This document shows positions 52,860 through 62,108 of a stretch of DNA of 64,000 nt, piece after piece. How positions within the stretch are numbered: the stretch's first letter is position 1; every line of letters starts with the position of its first letter. The position numbers and the translations under genes are program-made. Below the pieces are notes generated by a model that was not told the DNA's origin, did no database searches, and saw only the letters and a program-made list of their open reading frames with translations. Where the stretch lies: NCBI RefSeq assembly GCF_023227765.1, contig NZ_JALKBZ010000002.1, positions 1 to 64,000 of the forward strand, in the 5' to 3' direction. Source of the stretch: Fuchsiella alkaliacetigena (lineage in GTDB: Bacteria > Bacillota > Halanaerobiia > Halobacteroidales > Acetohalobiaceae).

Positions 52860-53537
52860 TCAATAAGTTCTCAGTTTATCAGTTTTAATAAACAGCTTTT
52901 GGGGCTGCCTAACCGCCACCCAGCCTAAAACTCCACCTGCTTCCTTTTCATAGTAGACATTGCTAATTACCATCCCTTTTACATCTACCGAAGTGGTAAA
53001 TAAAAACTGTACCTGTTTGCCGATAATCGGACCTAGCAAATTAGAAGCTAGAATAGCTATCACTACATATAAAATGGTAAAATTTCCTGTTTGAAATAAT
53101 AAAAAAAGAAAAGTCAACGAGGAAACTAACTTAGCTACTGCCAAACTAGTTCCACATCTATTGTGAATAACCAAATCTTTTTCCCCGGACTGTAGTCTGC
53201 TTAAACCTTCTTGAGCAGCCTCCTTAACTAGTACCGGATTCACCCGACCCATAATATAAAAACCATCCTCTTTAGCCATTCCAGCCAGCTGTTGAGGGCC
53301 GTATAACTCCTCAATTACATTAATAGTAGCATGTTCTAAAGCATGATTTCTACGCAGATCAGGATTGAAAGCAATTTTAATAATCTGCTTAGGAGCAACT
53401 AAAAGCGTAACTATAGAATCAAAAGTATACTTATAAGGAATAAAAAGAATTATTAAAAAAATTAGGGAAAAGAAAGGAAGTAATAAAGGTGGAAATAAAA
53501 ATCCTAGTAGCAGTATTAATAAAAGTATATACATCAT
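52860..53537 (-). CDS. DUF6391-like membrane protein
   Basis: A 225-residue membrane protein of unknown function, regularly placed between fmt and rsmB in Bacillota. Two hydrophobic N-terminal segments (LLLILLLGFLFPPLLLPFFS, LIFLIILFIPY) and two central helices flank a conserved soluble motif, RNHALEHATINVIEE, plus IHNRCGTSLAVAKLV. The His-rich HALEHAT motif looks like a metal or catalytic site, but none has been assigned to my knowledge. The ATG overlaps the stop of a small upstream frame (TAATG). Confidence 0.8.
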   Translation of the reverse strand: MMYILLLILLLGFLFPPLLLPFFSLIFLIILFIPYKYTFDSIVTLLVAPKQIIKIAFNPDLRRNHALEHATINVIEELYGPQQLAGMAKEDGFYIMGRVNPVLVKEAAQEGLSRLQSGEKDLVIHNRCGTSLAVAKLVSSLTFLFLLFQTGNFTILYVVIAILASNLLGPIIGKQVQFLFTTSVDVKGMVISNVYYEKEAGGVLGWVAVRQPQKLFIKTDKLRTY

Positions 53538-53671
53538 TAATCAGTCCACAACTTAAATAATAAGGATAATTGTACCCCGAAAGCCACCGAATTAAACTCT
53601 GAAGCCTCTAATAAGATACCTTTAACAGATCGCATTCCAGTATAACCTTTATTATTCGTTAAAAAACACAT
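53537..53671 (-). CDS. 44-residue small protein in the fmt-rsmB operon
   Basis: A short frame begins ATG at 53671 with GGGAGGAG eight bases before it and ends TAATG, coupling it to the DUF6391-like gene. The peptide (MCFLTNNKGYTGMRSVKGIL, continuing with LEASEFNSVAFGVQL) has no signal peptide or evident family. The strong ribosome site, fitted spacing (14 bp after the DUF116 stop) and stop-start overlap support translation. It may be a leader that couples translation of the membrane protein. Confidence 0.55.
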   Translation of the reverse strand: MCFLTNNKGYTGMRSVKGILLEASEFNSVAFGVQLSLLFKLWTD

Positions 53672-53685
53672 AATCTTCTCCTCCC

Positions 53686-54459
53686 TCATTCAACCTTAGT
53701 CAACTCTAAAGTATTTTTAAGAGCCATATTCAATCTATTCAAGTCAACCAAGGTATTAACACAGGGCCCTTCAGGTCGAATATTAATTAAACCTATCACC
53801 GGCAAGGGATAAACATCCTGAATCCCGCTAGTTAAATCTCGTTCACAAGCCACTGCTAAAATAACTTCAGGTCGCAGTTCCTTAACTAAGCGCCGAGCTA
53901 AAGTCCCCCCAGTAGCTACCGCCACATTAATTCCATAGCTATCTCTAAACTCCAACATTTCAGTTACTTGACATTTCCCACAACGCCGACAGTTATTTAA
54001 ATCATTAGTAATTCGATATTCACATTCATGATCCTGTATGCAATGGGGAAGTAAAAGTAATACCTGATCAGATCTTACAGCTAAGTAACCTGATTCCACA
54101 AACTGATTATTAACTTCTACAAAGGAGTTTTGCACCTCCAGTTTATTAAAACCAAAGAACTTACCTAAAAACACAGTTAAGGGCAATAAATAAGTAATTA
54201 CTAGCTTAGTTGGAGCAGCTAAAAAGGAAACCTTTCTAGGCAAGGCAGGCCAAAAAACACCTAATGCTCCTATCAGAATAACTAAAGTTAGCAAGGTAAT
54301 TATAGCAGTCAGGGCTAAAAAAATATTCTGAGTAACTGTAGTCCAGCCCACAAAGTTAAAATACCAGGCTACAGCTGTAACTAACACCGTTATCACTAAG
54401 CTAAAAACTAATAAACTTAAAAATAATTCCTGATTACTTTGTTCTTTAGTTGTCAACAT
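53686..54459 (-). CDS. DUF116-family membrane protein
   Basis: Two N-terminal membrane helices (FLSLLVFSLVITVLVTAVAW and ITLLTLVILIGALGVFWPAL) precede a cytoplasmic DUF116 domain with a cysteine-rich motif (DHECEYRITNDLNNCRRCGKC) and VACERDLTSGI. The cysteines suggest an Fe-S or zinc site. DUF116 genes regularly sit beside fmt in anaerobic Bacillota; the role is unknown. The start overlaps the fmt end by 14 bp, suggesting translational coupling. Confidence 0.87.
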   Translation of the reverse strand: MLTTKEQSNQELFLSLLVFSLVITVLVTAVAWYFNFVGWTTVTQNIFLALTAIITLLTLVILIGALGVFWPALPRKVSFLAAPTKLVITYLLPLTVFLGKFFGFNKLEVQNSFVEVNNQFVESGYLAVRSDQVLLLLPHCIQDHECEYRITNDLNNCRRCGKCQVTEMLEFRDSYGINVAVATGGTLARRLVKELRPEVILAVACERDLTSGIQDVYPLPVIGLINIRPEGPCVNTLVDLNRLNMALKNTLELTKVE

Positions 54460-55426
54460 TCTGTTCTCCGCTAGACTTTCTATCTGTTGCTAAAATACTC
54501 CCTGTCTGTAAATCATAGCCCCTTAAGTAATCATTAGCCGACATCGACTGCTTATTTTCCGGCTGCACCTTAGTAATCAATAACTGTCCCTCACCACTTT
54601 GTACTACAAATCCAGCCTCTACTTCAATATTAACCACCGTTCCTGGCACTACCGAAGGCTTTGTCTTTGAATCATAGATCTTAGATTCCCAGACCTTTAA
54701 ACGCTGGCCTTGATGATAAGTGTAAGCTCCCGGCCAAGGATTCAAGCCCCGAATTAAATCTTTGATCTGCTGTGCTTCCGCAGTCCAGTCAATTAAACAT
54801 TCCTCTTTAGTTATCTTCTGAGCATAGGTAGCCTTGCGGTCATCTTGAGGTTCAGACTCAGCCTCATCCCGAGCTACTAGCTCCAAAGTTTCCAATAAAA
54901 CCTCCGCTCCTAACTTAGCTAGCCTATCGTGAACTACCCCCACTGTATCCTCAGCAGCTATCTCTATCTCTTCCTGTAAAATGATATCTCCGGTATCAAG
55001 TCCTTGATCCATATAGATAGTAGTAACTCCTGTCTGCTTTTCACTATTAATAATTACCCTATGTAAAGGAGCGGGCCCTCTATACTTAGGCAGCAGAGAA
55101 GCATGTACGTTAATACAGCCTAAAGGCGGCAGTTCTAAGAGCTCTTTAGATAAGATCTGTCCGTAAGCTACAACCACCATTGCCTGCGGCGCTAAGCTGC
55201 GTAACTTATCCACACTATCAGCACTATTTACATCTTTGGGCTGCATAATCTCCAATCCAGCTGCTTGAGCTTTAGCTTTTACTGGCGAAGGCTTTAATTG
55301 CTGTCCTCGACCCCGCCGTCGGTCGGGTTGAGTAACTACTCCCAGCACATTAATTCCCTCCTGGGCTATTAATCCCTCCAAAGTAGGAACAGAAAACTCG
55401 GGAGTTCCCATAAATACTACATCCAT
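54446..55426 (-). CDS. fmt: methionyl-tRNA formyltransferase
   Basis: It formylates initiator Met-tRNA using 10-formyl-THF. VVFMGTPEFSVPTLEGL, the catalytic INVHASLLPKYRGPAPLHRV and YMDQGLDTGDI are diagnostic, and a C-terminal OB domain follows (LRGLNPWPGAYTYHQGQRLK). 326 residues is typical. It is 37 bp after def, with GGAGG upstream of the ATG. Confidence 0.96.
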   Translation of the reverse strand: MDVVFMGTPEFSVPTLEGLIAQEGINVLGVVTQPDRRRGRGQQLKPSPVKAKAQAAGLEIMQPKDVNSADSVDKLRSLAPQAMVVVAYGQILSKELLELPPLGCINVHASLLPKYRGPAPLHRVIINSEKQTGVTTIYMDQGLDTGDIILQEEIEIAAEDTVGVVHDRLAKLGAEVLLETLELVARDEAESEPQDDRKATYAQKITKEECLIDWTAEAQQIKDLIRGLNPWPGAYTYHQGQRLKVWESKIYDSKTKPSVVPGTVVNIEVEAGFVVQSGEGQLLITKVQPENKQSMSANDYLRGYDLQTGSILATDRKSSGEQNVDN

Positions 55427-55463
55427 AAAATAAATCCTCCTTATTATTCCATTATTCCTTTAA

Positions 55464-55901
55464 TTACTCTGCTTTATCAATAAATAATATTCCATCTAAA
55501 TGGTCTATCTCGTGCTGCAAAACTCTAGCTAACAGTCCTTCAGCCTCTATTTTAACCTGATTACCTTCTTCATCTAAAGCCTCAACTACTATCTGTTCAG
55601 CTCTACTAACCTTTTTATTTCGTTCGGGAATACTTAAACATCCTTCTTCTCCACAAACCTCTCCCGAAGTATCTATAATTTCCGGATTGACTAAAGAAAG
55701 TAGTCCCTCTCCAATATCAACTACAATTATTCTTTTGGAAACTCCTACCTGAGGAGCAGCTAAACCAACTCCATCGGCGGCATACATAGTTTCAGCCATA
55801 TCCTTAAGCAAACGCCTCGTCTTATCGTTAACTTCTTCTACAGCTCGAGTCTCAGTTCTTAATACTGGATCACCTATTTCTCTAATCTGCAAAACTGCCA
55901 T
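55464..55901 (-). CDS. def: peptide deformylase
   Basis: A metalloprotease removing the N-formyl group from new proteins. The three signature motifs are GVGLAAPQVG, EGCLS (metal Cys) and QHEIDHLDGILF (two metal His, catalytic Glu). The 145-residue length matches the type 1 group. It sits between priA and fmt, the usual order. Confidence 0.97.
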   Translation of the reverse strand: MAVLQIREIGDPVLRTETRAVEEVNDKTRRLLKDMAETMYAADGVGLAAPQVGVSKRIIVVDIGEGLLSLVNPEIIDTSGEVCGEEGCLSIPERNKKVSRAEQIVVEALDEEGNQVKIEAEGLLARVLQHEIDHLDGILFIDKAE

Positions 55902-55964
55902 TACATATCCTCCCCTTAACTAAGACTAAAATCATTAGTTATTACTTATTATATTATTAACCCA

Positions 55965-58205
55965 TTATAACATTCCTATCGGTTCAATATCAACACTAAT
56001 TACTATCTTTCCTAAATTAATGCTATTATTCAATATTTCTAGACTTCGCTGGCCTAATTCCCTCATTAAAGCCAAGTTCTTACCTTTTAAGATTAATTGC
56101 CAACGATACTCCCCCCTTAACTTAGCCAAGGCAGCAGGACTAGGGCCTAAAATATCTACTTCTTCCTGCTCGGCTATAGACAGCTCTCCAGCCATAATGC
56201 TCCCTAGCTGATTAGCTACCTGAGCCACAGAGGACTCCTGCTCTCCTCTAATAATAAAGTTAATCAGCCGGGTAAAGGGAGGATAGGCTAAATCCCGTCT
56301 ATACTTAATTTCCTGCTCATAAAAGTGGCGATAGTCATGCTCCTTAGCTAACTGAATACTATAATGTTCCGGAGTATAGCTCTGAATGATAACTTGACCA
56401 GTAATATCTCCTCTTCCAGTTCTTCCGGCTACCTGAGTTAATAACTGAAAAGTAGTTTCAGCAGCTCGAAAGTCGGGAAAGTTCAAAGCAGTATCGGCAG
56501 TGATTACTCCTACTAAGGTGATCTGCGGAAAGTCGTGCCCTTTAGCTATCATCTGCGTGCCAATTAGGATATCAGCCTCTCCGCGTTTGAATCTATTTAA
56601 AAGCTGACGATGAGCCCCTTTATAAGTAGTAGTATCCAGATCCATTCTTAAGGTTCTAGCAGTAGGAAATTTGCTGTGCACTGCTTCCTCTACCTGCTGA
56701 GTACCCACTCCAAAGTGTTTAATATAACGGCTTTGACAGTAAGGACAAAGCTTGGGCACTGCTAACTGATAATCACAGTAATGACAGCGTAGCAGTTCTT
56801 CTTGCGCGTGATAGGTTAAAGATACATCACAGTGCTCACACTTCAATACATAACCGCACTCTCGACAGAGTACAAAATTAGCAAAACCTCGCCTATTCAA
56901 AAATAAAATAATCTGCTCCTCTTTAGCTAATCTATCTTCAATAGCTGTAGCTAGTGAACTACTAAAGATGCTTTTATTACCCTGCTTTAACTCCTGACGC
57001 AGATCCACTATCTCCACTGGAGGCAAAGGACGATCAGCTATGCGGCTGCTTAACTCTACTAACTCATACTCTCCCTGTTGGGCCCGATAATAGCTCTCCA
57101 AAGCAGGAGTAGCCGTTCCTAATAGAGTTAAGGCTCCAGCTAGGCGGGCCCTCTCAATAGCTACTCGGCGCGCATGATACTTCGGATGGTCACTTTGCTT
57201 ATAAGAACTTTCGTGCTCTTCATCGATAACTATCAAACCCAAGTTACTAAAAGGAGCAAAAATAGCCGATCTAGCTCCCACAACCACCTGGGCCTGACCC
57301 TGCTTCATCCGTAGCCATTCATCAAAACGCTCTCCTGCCGAAAGACGACTATGATAAATAGCCACCTGTCGACCGAACCTGCTTTTAAATCTATTCACAG
57401 TCTGCGGAGTTAAAGAGATCTCCGGTACCAAAACTATAGCCTCTTCACCCCGGGCCAGCGTTTCCCTGATAGCCTGCAAATAAACCTCAGTCTTACCACT
57501 ACCAGTAACCCCCTTCAACAACAGAGTCCCAGTTTCATCCCGGGCCCTTAACTGCCGCAGCTTAGCTAAAGCCTCCTCTTGTTCAGCAGTTAACTGCAAA
57601 GGCTCTGTAGTCTTAATATCCTCAGCATAGGGATTTCTTCTTACCACCAACTGCTCATACTCTATTAATCCCTTCTCATGTAGTTTATACACAGTGCCAG
57701 GATAAGTATCAACAGCCTCAGCCAGCTCACTAACAGTTAACTGCTGCTGATGGTTTTCGATTAAATAGTTCAATACTTCCCGCTGTTTATAAGCCCGACT
57801 ACTTAATTCAGTTAACTTTTTCCTTATTTTAGGCAGTTCGTAACTCAACTTAACTACTCTTTTCTGTTTTGGCCGTCGCTGCCCCGAAGGAATAATGCAC
57901 TTTAAAGCAGTAGTCAAATAAGACTGATAGTACTTGGCCATCCACTTAGCCAAAGACAAAAGCTCCCTATCAAATAAAGGCAGCGAGCCCTCTATAGCTA
58001 ATATATCTTTGATCTCAAATTCAGAATCCAACTCTTCACTTAAAGATATTACATAACCCTTTAAGTTGCGATTGCCAAAGGGAACCTTAACTAAATGGCC
58101 TATCTGTAACTGCTCTTTAAGCTGAGTAGGTACTCTATAAGTATAGGCCTGATCCACCTTTTCAACTGCTAAATCTACCACTACTTCTGCATACTTTACT
58201 TCCAT
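55965..58205 (-). CDS. priA: primosomal replication restart helicase PriA
   Basis: A fork-binding SF2 helicase that reloads DnaB after replication stops. The N-terminal DNA-binding domain (VDLAVEKVDQAYTYRVP) is followed by Walker A LLKGVTGSGKTEVYLQA, DEEH (VIDEEHESSYKQSDHPKYHA), a zinc-binding cluster (CRECGYVLKCEHCDVSLTYH, CHYCDY, CPYC) and QVAGRTGRG. ATG 58205 begins the conserved N-terminus (MEVKYAEVVVDLA); the in-frame TTG at 58229 would add eight non-conserved residues. Confidence 0.95.
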   Translation of the reverse strand: MEVKYAEVVVDLAVEKVDQAYTYRVPTQLKEQLQIGHLVKVPFGNRNLKGYVISLSEELDSEFEIKDILAIEGSLPLFDRELLSLAKWMAKYYQSYLTTALKCIIPSGQRRPKQKRVVKLSYELPKIRKKLTELSSRAYKQREVLNYLIENHQQQLTVSELAEAVDTYPGTVYKLHEKGLIEYEQLVVRRNPYAEDIKTTEPLQLTAEQEEALAKLRQLRARDETGTLLLKGVTGSGKTEVYLQAIRETLARGEEAIVLVPEISLTPQTVNRFKSRFGRQVAIYHSRLSAGERFDEWLRMKQGQAQVVVGARSAIFAPFSNLGLIVIDEEHESSYKQSDHPKYHARRVAIERARLAGALTLLGTATPALESYYRAQQGEYELVELSSRIADRPLPPVEIVDLRQELKQGNKSIFSSSLATAIEDRLAKEEQIILFLNRRGFANFVLCRECGYVLKCEHCDVSLTYHAQEELLRCHYCDYQLAVPKLCPYCQSRYIKHFGVGTQQVEEAVHSKFPTARTLRMDLDTTTYKGAHRQLLNRFKRGEADILIGTQMIAKGHDFPQITLVGVITADTALNFPDFRAAETTFQLLTQVAGRTGRGDITGQVIIQSYTPEHYSIQLAKEHDYRHFYEQEIKYRRDLAYPPFTRLINFIIRGEQESSVAQVANQLGSIMAGELSIAEQEEVDILGPSPAALAKLRGEYRWQLILKGKNLALMRELGQRSLEILNNSINLGKIVISVDIEPIGML

Positions 58206-58311
58206 CAACCTACCCCCGCTCCTTAACAACTACTCTATTCATACCATTACTATTCAAGAACAAAGTTAATATTCCTTTCATAAACGTCAATTTAAGCTAG
58301 ATTTTGTTTAT

Positions 58312-59262
58312 TTAAGAAAACTTAGTTAAAGCCTTACCTTGCAAATAATCAAACTTCTGCCCCTGTTCAATATTACGCTTTTCCAGTTCATCCAAAATCC
58401 TATTATGTACTGTCCAGTAATCATAACCCCAGTTTACAAACAAAGAACCCTCTCGAGGCGCCTTACCTAATAGTCTCTGTACTGCTATTTGAGGATCTAA
58501 ATGCTCTAAAAAAAGAATTACTCGTTCTATATACTCCTCCAAAGAGATTAAGTCCAGCTTTCCCTGCTGATAGAGTTCGCCAAAACGGGTATCCTCCCTG
58601 ATGTAGAGGGCATGCAGCTTAACATTATCCACCTGCAAAGCCGAAAGAAGCTTGGCATTCTCAATAGCATCCTCTCGACTATCACCAGGCAGATTCAAAA
58701 TTAAATGAACCCCAACGCCTACTCCATACTCTCGGGCAGTCAGTACAGCATCGATAAACTCTGCCAAAGTATGGCCCCGATTGATGCTCTTTAAAATATG
58801 ATAGTTTGCCGTCTGTAAACCCAACTCCAAAGTAAGATTAGTTTCTGGAGCTTGCTGCTCTATTACTGCTAACATGGCCTCTAAATACTCCTTATTGATA
58901 CAGTCAGGACGAGTAGCAAAGGCTAGCTCCACTATCCCTTCCACTTCCAAAGCCTGAGCTACATTATCCTTTAGTTCCTCCAAGGGTAAATAAGTATTAG
59001 TAAAATTTTGAAAGTAGGCAATAAACTTTTCCGCCTTATACTTATTAGCAATAGGCTCCTTAATCTCCAACAACTGCTCTTTAACTGAAGTAACTGAAGC
59101 CTCCTCAAAGCTAGCCCCTTTACTACCGCAGTAAGCACAGCCGCCAGTACTCAATACTCCATCCCGATTAGGACAGGTGAGAAGCAGATTCACAGGCAGT
59201 TTATAGGTTTTAGCTCCGTACTTATCCTGCAAATGCTGATTATAGGTATAGTATCTACTCAA
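58312..59262 (-). CDS. TIGR01212-family radical SAM protein (MnmL/YtqA-like)
   Basis: A radical-SAM protein with the cluster motif CPNRDGVLSTGGCAYC, typical of TIGR01212, and FQNFTNTYLPLEEL, GLQTANYHILKSINRGH and GVHLILNLPGDSRED. B. subtilis YtqA (MnmL) of this family acts with MnmM in wobble-uridine 5-methylaminomethyl formation; the MnmM-like gene is directly upstream here (38 bp). AAGGAG is followed 8 bp later by TTG at 59262, taken as the start; the in-frame GTG at 59271 abuts the ribosome site. Confidence 0.85.
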   Translation of the reverse strand: MSRYYTYNQHLQDKYGAKTYKLPVNLLLTCPNRDGVLSTGGCAYCGSKGASFEEASVTSVKEQLLEIKEPIANKYKAEKFIAYFQNFTNTYLPLEELKDNVAQALEVEGIVELAFATRPDCINKEYLEAMLAVIEQQAPETNLTLELGLQTANYHILKSINRGHTLAEFIDAVLTAREYGVGVGVHLILNLPGDSREDAIENAKLLSALQVDNVKLHALYIREDTRFGELYQQGKLDLISLEEYIERVILFLEHLDPQIAVQRLLGKAPREGSLFVNWGYDYWTVHNRILDELEKRNIEQGQKFDYLQGKALTKFS

Positions 59263-59300
59263 AATTACCACTCCTTAAATGCTTTCTAAACTACACTATA

Positions 59301-59870
59301 TTAACTTCTCCTTTTAACAGCTAATACCTGCGGCGGCTCATTTTGCTGATTAAGAAAACGATAATTTAATACGTTATAGCTGCGGAAATCCAAGCTCTGC
59401 AAGTAATCCAACAGAGCTTGATACTCCTCTTTTCCCCCAGCATGGCCTAAATAAGCCACCACTACCAACAAGCCGCCTTCAGCCAGCAAGTCAACTCCTG
59501 CTGAAACTGCTTTTAAGGTGCTTTCAGACTTAGTAATAATCTCCTTATCTCCCCCAGGTAGATAGCCTAAGTTAAATATCAGTCCAGCCAAATCCGTACT
59601 TATATAGTCAGCTAAATTTTGGTGGCCGTCTTTAATCAACTCCACTCGTTGGGCCAGACCTGCCTTTTGCAAACGCTCTTGAGTTCTCTCAATAGCCTCT
59701 TTTTGAACATCGAAGGCCCAAACTGAGCCCTGCTCACCAACTAATTTAGCCAAAAACTCTGTATCGTATCCATTACCTGCCGTAGCATCTACTACTTTAG
59801 CTCCGGAAGTTATATGTTCTGCCAATAACTCATGTGAAAACTCTACTGCTTGTTTAAAATCATGTGGCAA
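59301..59870 (-). CDS. class I SAM methyltransferase (MnmM/YtqB-like)
   Basis: A 189-residue Rossmann methyltransferase. VVDATAGNGYDTEFLAKLVG is the SAM loop; FNLGYLPGGDKEIIT is the substrate-side motif of the YtqB family, and VVAYLGHAGGKEEY is typical. B. subtilis YtqB (MnmM) completes mnm5-modified wobble uridine in tRNA. Together with the downstream radical-SAM gene it makes a likely tRNA modification pair. It starts 22 bp after the lipase-like gene. Confidence 0.87.
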   Translation of the reverse strand: MPHDFKQAVEFSHELLAEHITSGAKVVDATAGNGYDTEFLAKLVGEQGSVWAFDVQKEAIERTQERLQKAGLAQRVELIKDGHQNLADYISTDLAGLIFNLGYLPGGDKEIITKSESTLKAVSAGVDLLAEGGLLVVVAYLGHAGGKEEYQALLDYLQSLDFRSYNVLNYRFLNQQNEPPQVLAVKRRS

Positions 59871-59892
59871 ATTCCTTCCTCCTTACTTTAAT

Positions 59893-60876
59893 TTAGTTAA
59901 TATTCCCCGTCAAGAAAAAAATAAACTCCAGAATTTCCTCTTTGACCACAGAAGTATTATTTGGTTCCAAAATATCACCAGCCAGCACGTGCTTTCTCGG
60001 ATTCTCTATCTCTTCCATAGCAAGCAGTTTCTTTTCTTCACTACCCCATCTTTGAAAAGTCTCCTCAATCTTAGCAGCATCCACTACCTGATCTTGCGGT
60101 GAATAAAGCACCAAAGTAGGCTCTTTAACAGCTTCCAAATCAGACTCACGCACCAAATCTACCAAAGCCATCATGGGAAATAAAGCAGTAGTAGGATAGT
60201 TTCTGGTCCAATAGCGTTCATGTTCAGGATTCAAAGACTCAGCACTATACTCCTCACCCAACAATAATGGCAGCAACTGTTCAGCCCAAGGCCAGGTTAA
60301 AAGTTCAGCCATAGAATCCCGCGGGCCAAAATTCGGTGAAATCAACACCAAAGCTGAAATCCCCTCTACCTGCTCCTGTAGTGCTAACCAAGTAGCCAAA
60401 GTACCGCCTGTGGAAGTACCGATCACCACTACTTCTTCACCTATCTGCTGCCCGATCTCTAAAGCCTCCCAAGCATCATTTAACCAGTCATTCGCTTTAG
60501 CCTCTCCCATAGCTGCTCCACTGCGTCCGTGACCGGTTAAACGAGTATAAAAAAGGTTAGCTCCTAACTCCTCAGCTACCTGATCAGCTAAAGGAGCCGT
60601 CTCCTGACGAGTAGCTGAAAAGCCATGTAGATAAATAATAGACAAGGGAGTCTTTTCCTTATTAGCATCAGCCCAGATAATCTTCTTTTCAGTTCCGGGA
60701 ATCAAATCAGCAAACTCTGCCTCAGACTGGGCTAAATACTCAGTTAAGTCCTCTGTGCGTGGTGGCAAGCTCACTTTTTCGATATCTTCTTCTACTTGGA
60801 CTTTGGGCCCGCTTAAAAATAAAATCAATAGTCCTAACAGTACTACTAAAACCAATATAACTAGCTTTCCCTTCAT
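59893..60876 (-). CDS. membrane-anchored alpha/beta hydrolase
   Basis: An N-terminal hydrophobic segment (LVILVLVVLLGLLILFLSGP) anchors or exports the protein. The hydrolase fold carries IYLHGFSATRQE, the nucleophile elbow GTSTGGTLA, TLVLYSPQDQVV (acid Asp) and a terminal His (KHVLAGD). Relatives are carboxylesterases or monoglyceride-lipase-like enzymes; the substrate is unknown. It probably works at the outer face of the cytoplasmic membrane. It lies upstream of the MnmM-like gene. Confidence 0.83.
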   Translation of the reverse strand: MKGKLVILVLVVLLGLLILFLSGPKVQVEEDIEKVSLPPRTEDLTEYLAQSEAEFADLIPGTEKKIIWADANKEKTPLSIIYLHGFSATRQETAPLADQVAEELGANLFYTRLTGHGRSGAAMGEAKANDWLNDAWEALEIGQQIGEEVVVIGTSTGGTLATWLALQEQVEGISALVLISPNFGPRDSMAELLTWPWAEQLLPLLLGEEYSAESLNPEHERYWTRNYPTTALFPMMALVDLVRESDLEAVKEPTLVLYSPQDQVVDAAKIEETFQRWGSEEKKLLAMEEIENPRKHVLAGDILEPNNTSVVKEEILEFIFFLTGNIN

Positions 60877-61004
60877 CTATCTACCTCCTCTATCGCAGAC
60901 TACTGAAATAAATAGTCATATAAACAAAAACCCATATGTATATCATACTTTCTCCAAATATTATCTTTATTCCTCCATTTTCTACATATTATCAAGCAAA
61001 AAAT

Positions 61005-61043
61005 AAAAAAGGATCAGCTACCCAAAGGCAGCTAATCCTTTTT
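61005..61043 (-). terminator. terminator of the DHH gene
   Basis: AAGGATTAGCTGCC pairs with GGTAGCTGATCCTT, followed by TTTTATTTTTT on the minus strand, 17 bp after the stop codon. Confidence 0.85.
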
Positions 61044-61057
61044 GCTTAAAGCTAATT

Positions 61058-61984
61058 TTAATCCTTAAACCGTTCAATTAACTCCTCTAAAACCTCATCG
61101 GCCCGCTCATTATCTATCTGACAGGTTCCGGCAGCCTTGTGACCTCCCCCGCCGTATTCCAACATAACCTCACCTATGTTAGCTTCACTGCTTTTATTGA
61201 AGATAGACTTACCAACTGCAAAAACCGTATTTTGTTGCTGATAACCCCAGATAGTATGAATAGAAATATTGGTCTCCGGATAAAGCACATACTTCATAAA
61301 ACGATTACCAGGATAAATAGTCTCCTCCTCTCTAAAGTCCAATACCAGTACATTGTCATGGACTTCAGAGCATTCTTTCAACTGCTCCTTAAAACGATCT
61401 TCATAATTAAAATACAAGTCTACCCTTTCTTTAACATCAGGTAGTTCCAGTATTTCCTCAATGCTAAGCTCTTGACAGTAATCAATCAAATCCATCATTA
61501 AGTCATAGTTGGAAATTCTAAAATCCCTAAATCTTCCTAAGCCGGTTCTAGCATCCATCATAAAGCTTAAAAGCTCCCAACCAGTAGGATTTAACACATC
61601 CTCCTTAGTAAACTGAGCTGCATCCGCCTTATCAACTGCCGTCATCATTTCCTCGGAAACATTAGGAAACTGTTCTGGACCTCCATAGTAATTATAAACA
61701 ACTCTAGCTGCTGAAGAGGCTTCAGGATCAATAATATGGTTCTCCTTCTCCTTGCCCACTCTTAATAATTCACTAGAGTGATGGTCAAATACCAAGTAAG
61801 CTTCTTCTACATAAGGCAGGTTAGTTAAAATATCTCTATCGGTTATATCCTCTTTGCCGTCCTGTACATCCTTAGGATGTACAAAATTAATATCGTCAAT
61901 TAAATCCATTTCTTTAAGTAAAACCGCCGACACTAAACCATCAAAATCACTTCGGGTAACTAATCTGTACTTTTGCTCTGACAT
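61058..61984 (-). CDS. DHH-family phosphoesterase, exopolyphosphatase-like
   Basis: A 308-residue DHH protein. TRSDFDGLVSAVLL (metal Asp residues), VFDHHSSELLR (DHH), TAVDKADAAQF and the DHHA1-like GGGGHKAAGTCQI place it among exopolyphosphatase-related or oligonucleotide-cleaving proteins. Unlike the 2858-4384 protein it has the usual length and no C-terminal extension. AGGAGGTATTT precedes the ATG. It stands alone with its own terminator. The substrate cannot be settled from sequence. Confidence 0.86.
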   Translation of the reverse strand: MSEQKYRLVTRSDFDGLVSAVLLKEMDLIDDINFVHPKDVQDGKEDITDRDILTNLPYVEEAYLVFDHHSSELLRVGKEKENHIIDPEASSAARVVYNYYGGPEQFPNVSEEMMTAVDKADAAQFTKEDVLNPTGWELLSFMMDARTGLGRFRDFRISNYDLMMDLIDYCQELSIEEILELPDVKERVDLYFNYEDRFKEQLKECSEVHDNVLVLDFREEETIYPGNRFMKYVLYPETNISIHTIWGYQQQNTVFAVGKSIFNKSSEANIGEVMLEYGGGGHKAAGTCQIDNERADEVLEELIERFKD

Positions 61985-62108
61985 ACTAAATACCTCCTGT
62001 TTATAAACATTTTTTAAACTAAGGACATGATTCTCTCTACTATCTAATCTTTTAACTTCTATAAAAAAAAGAAATTACCTCTATTTTCTGAAAAACAGCC
62101 CCAAAATA

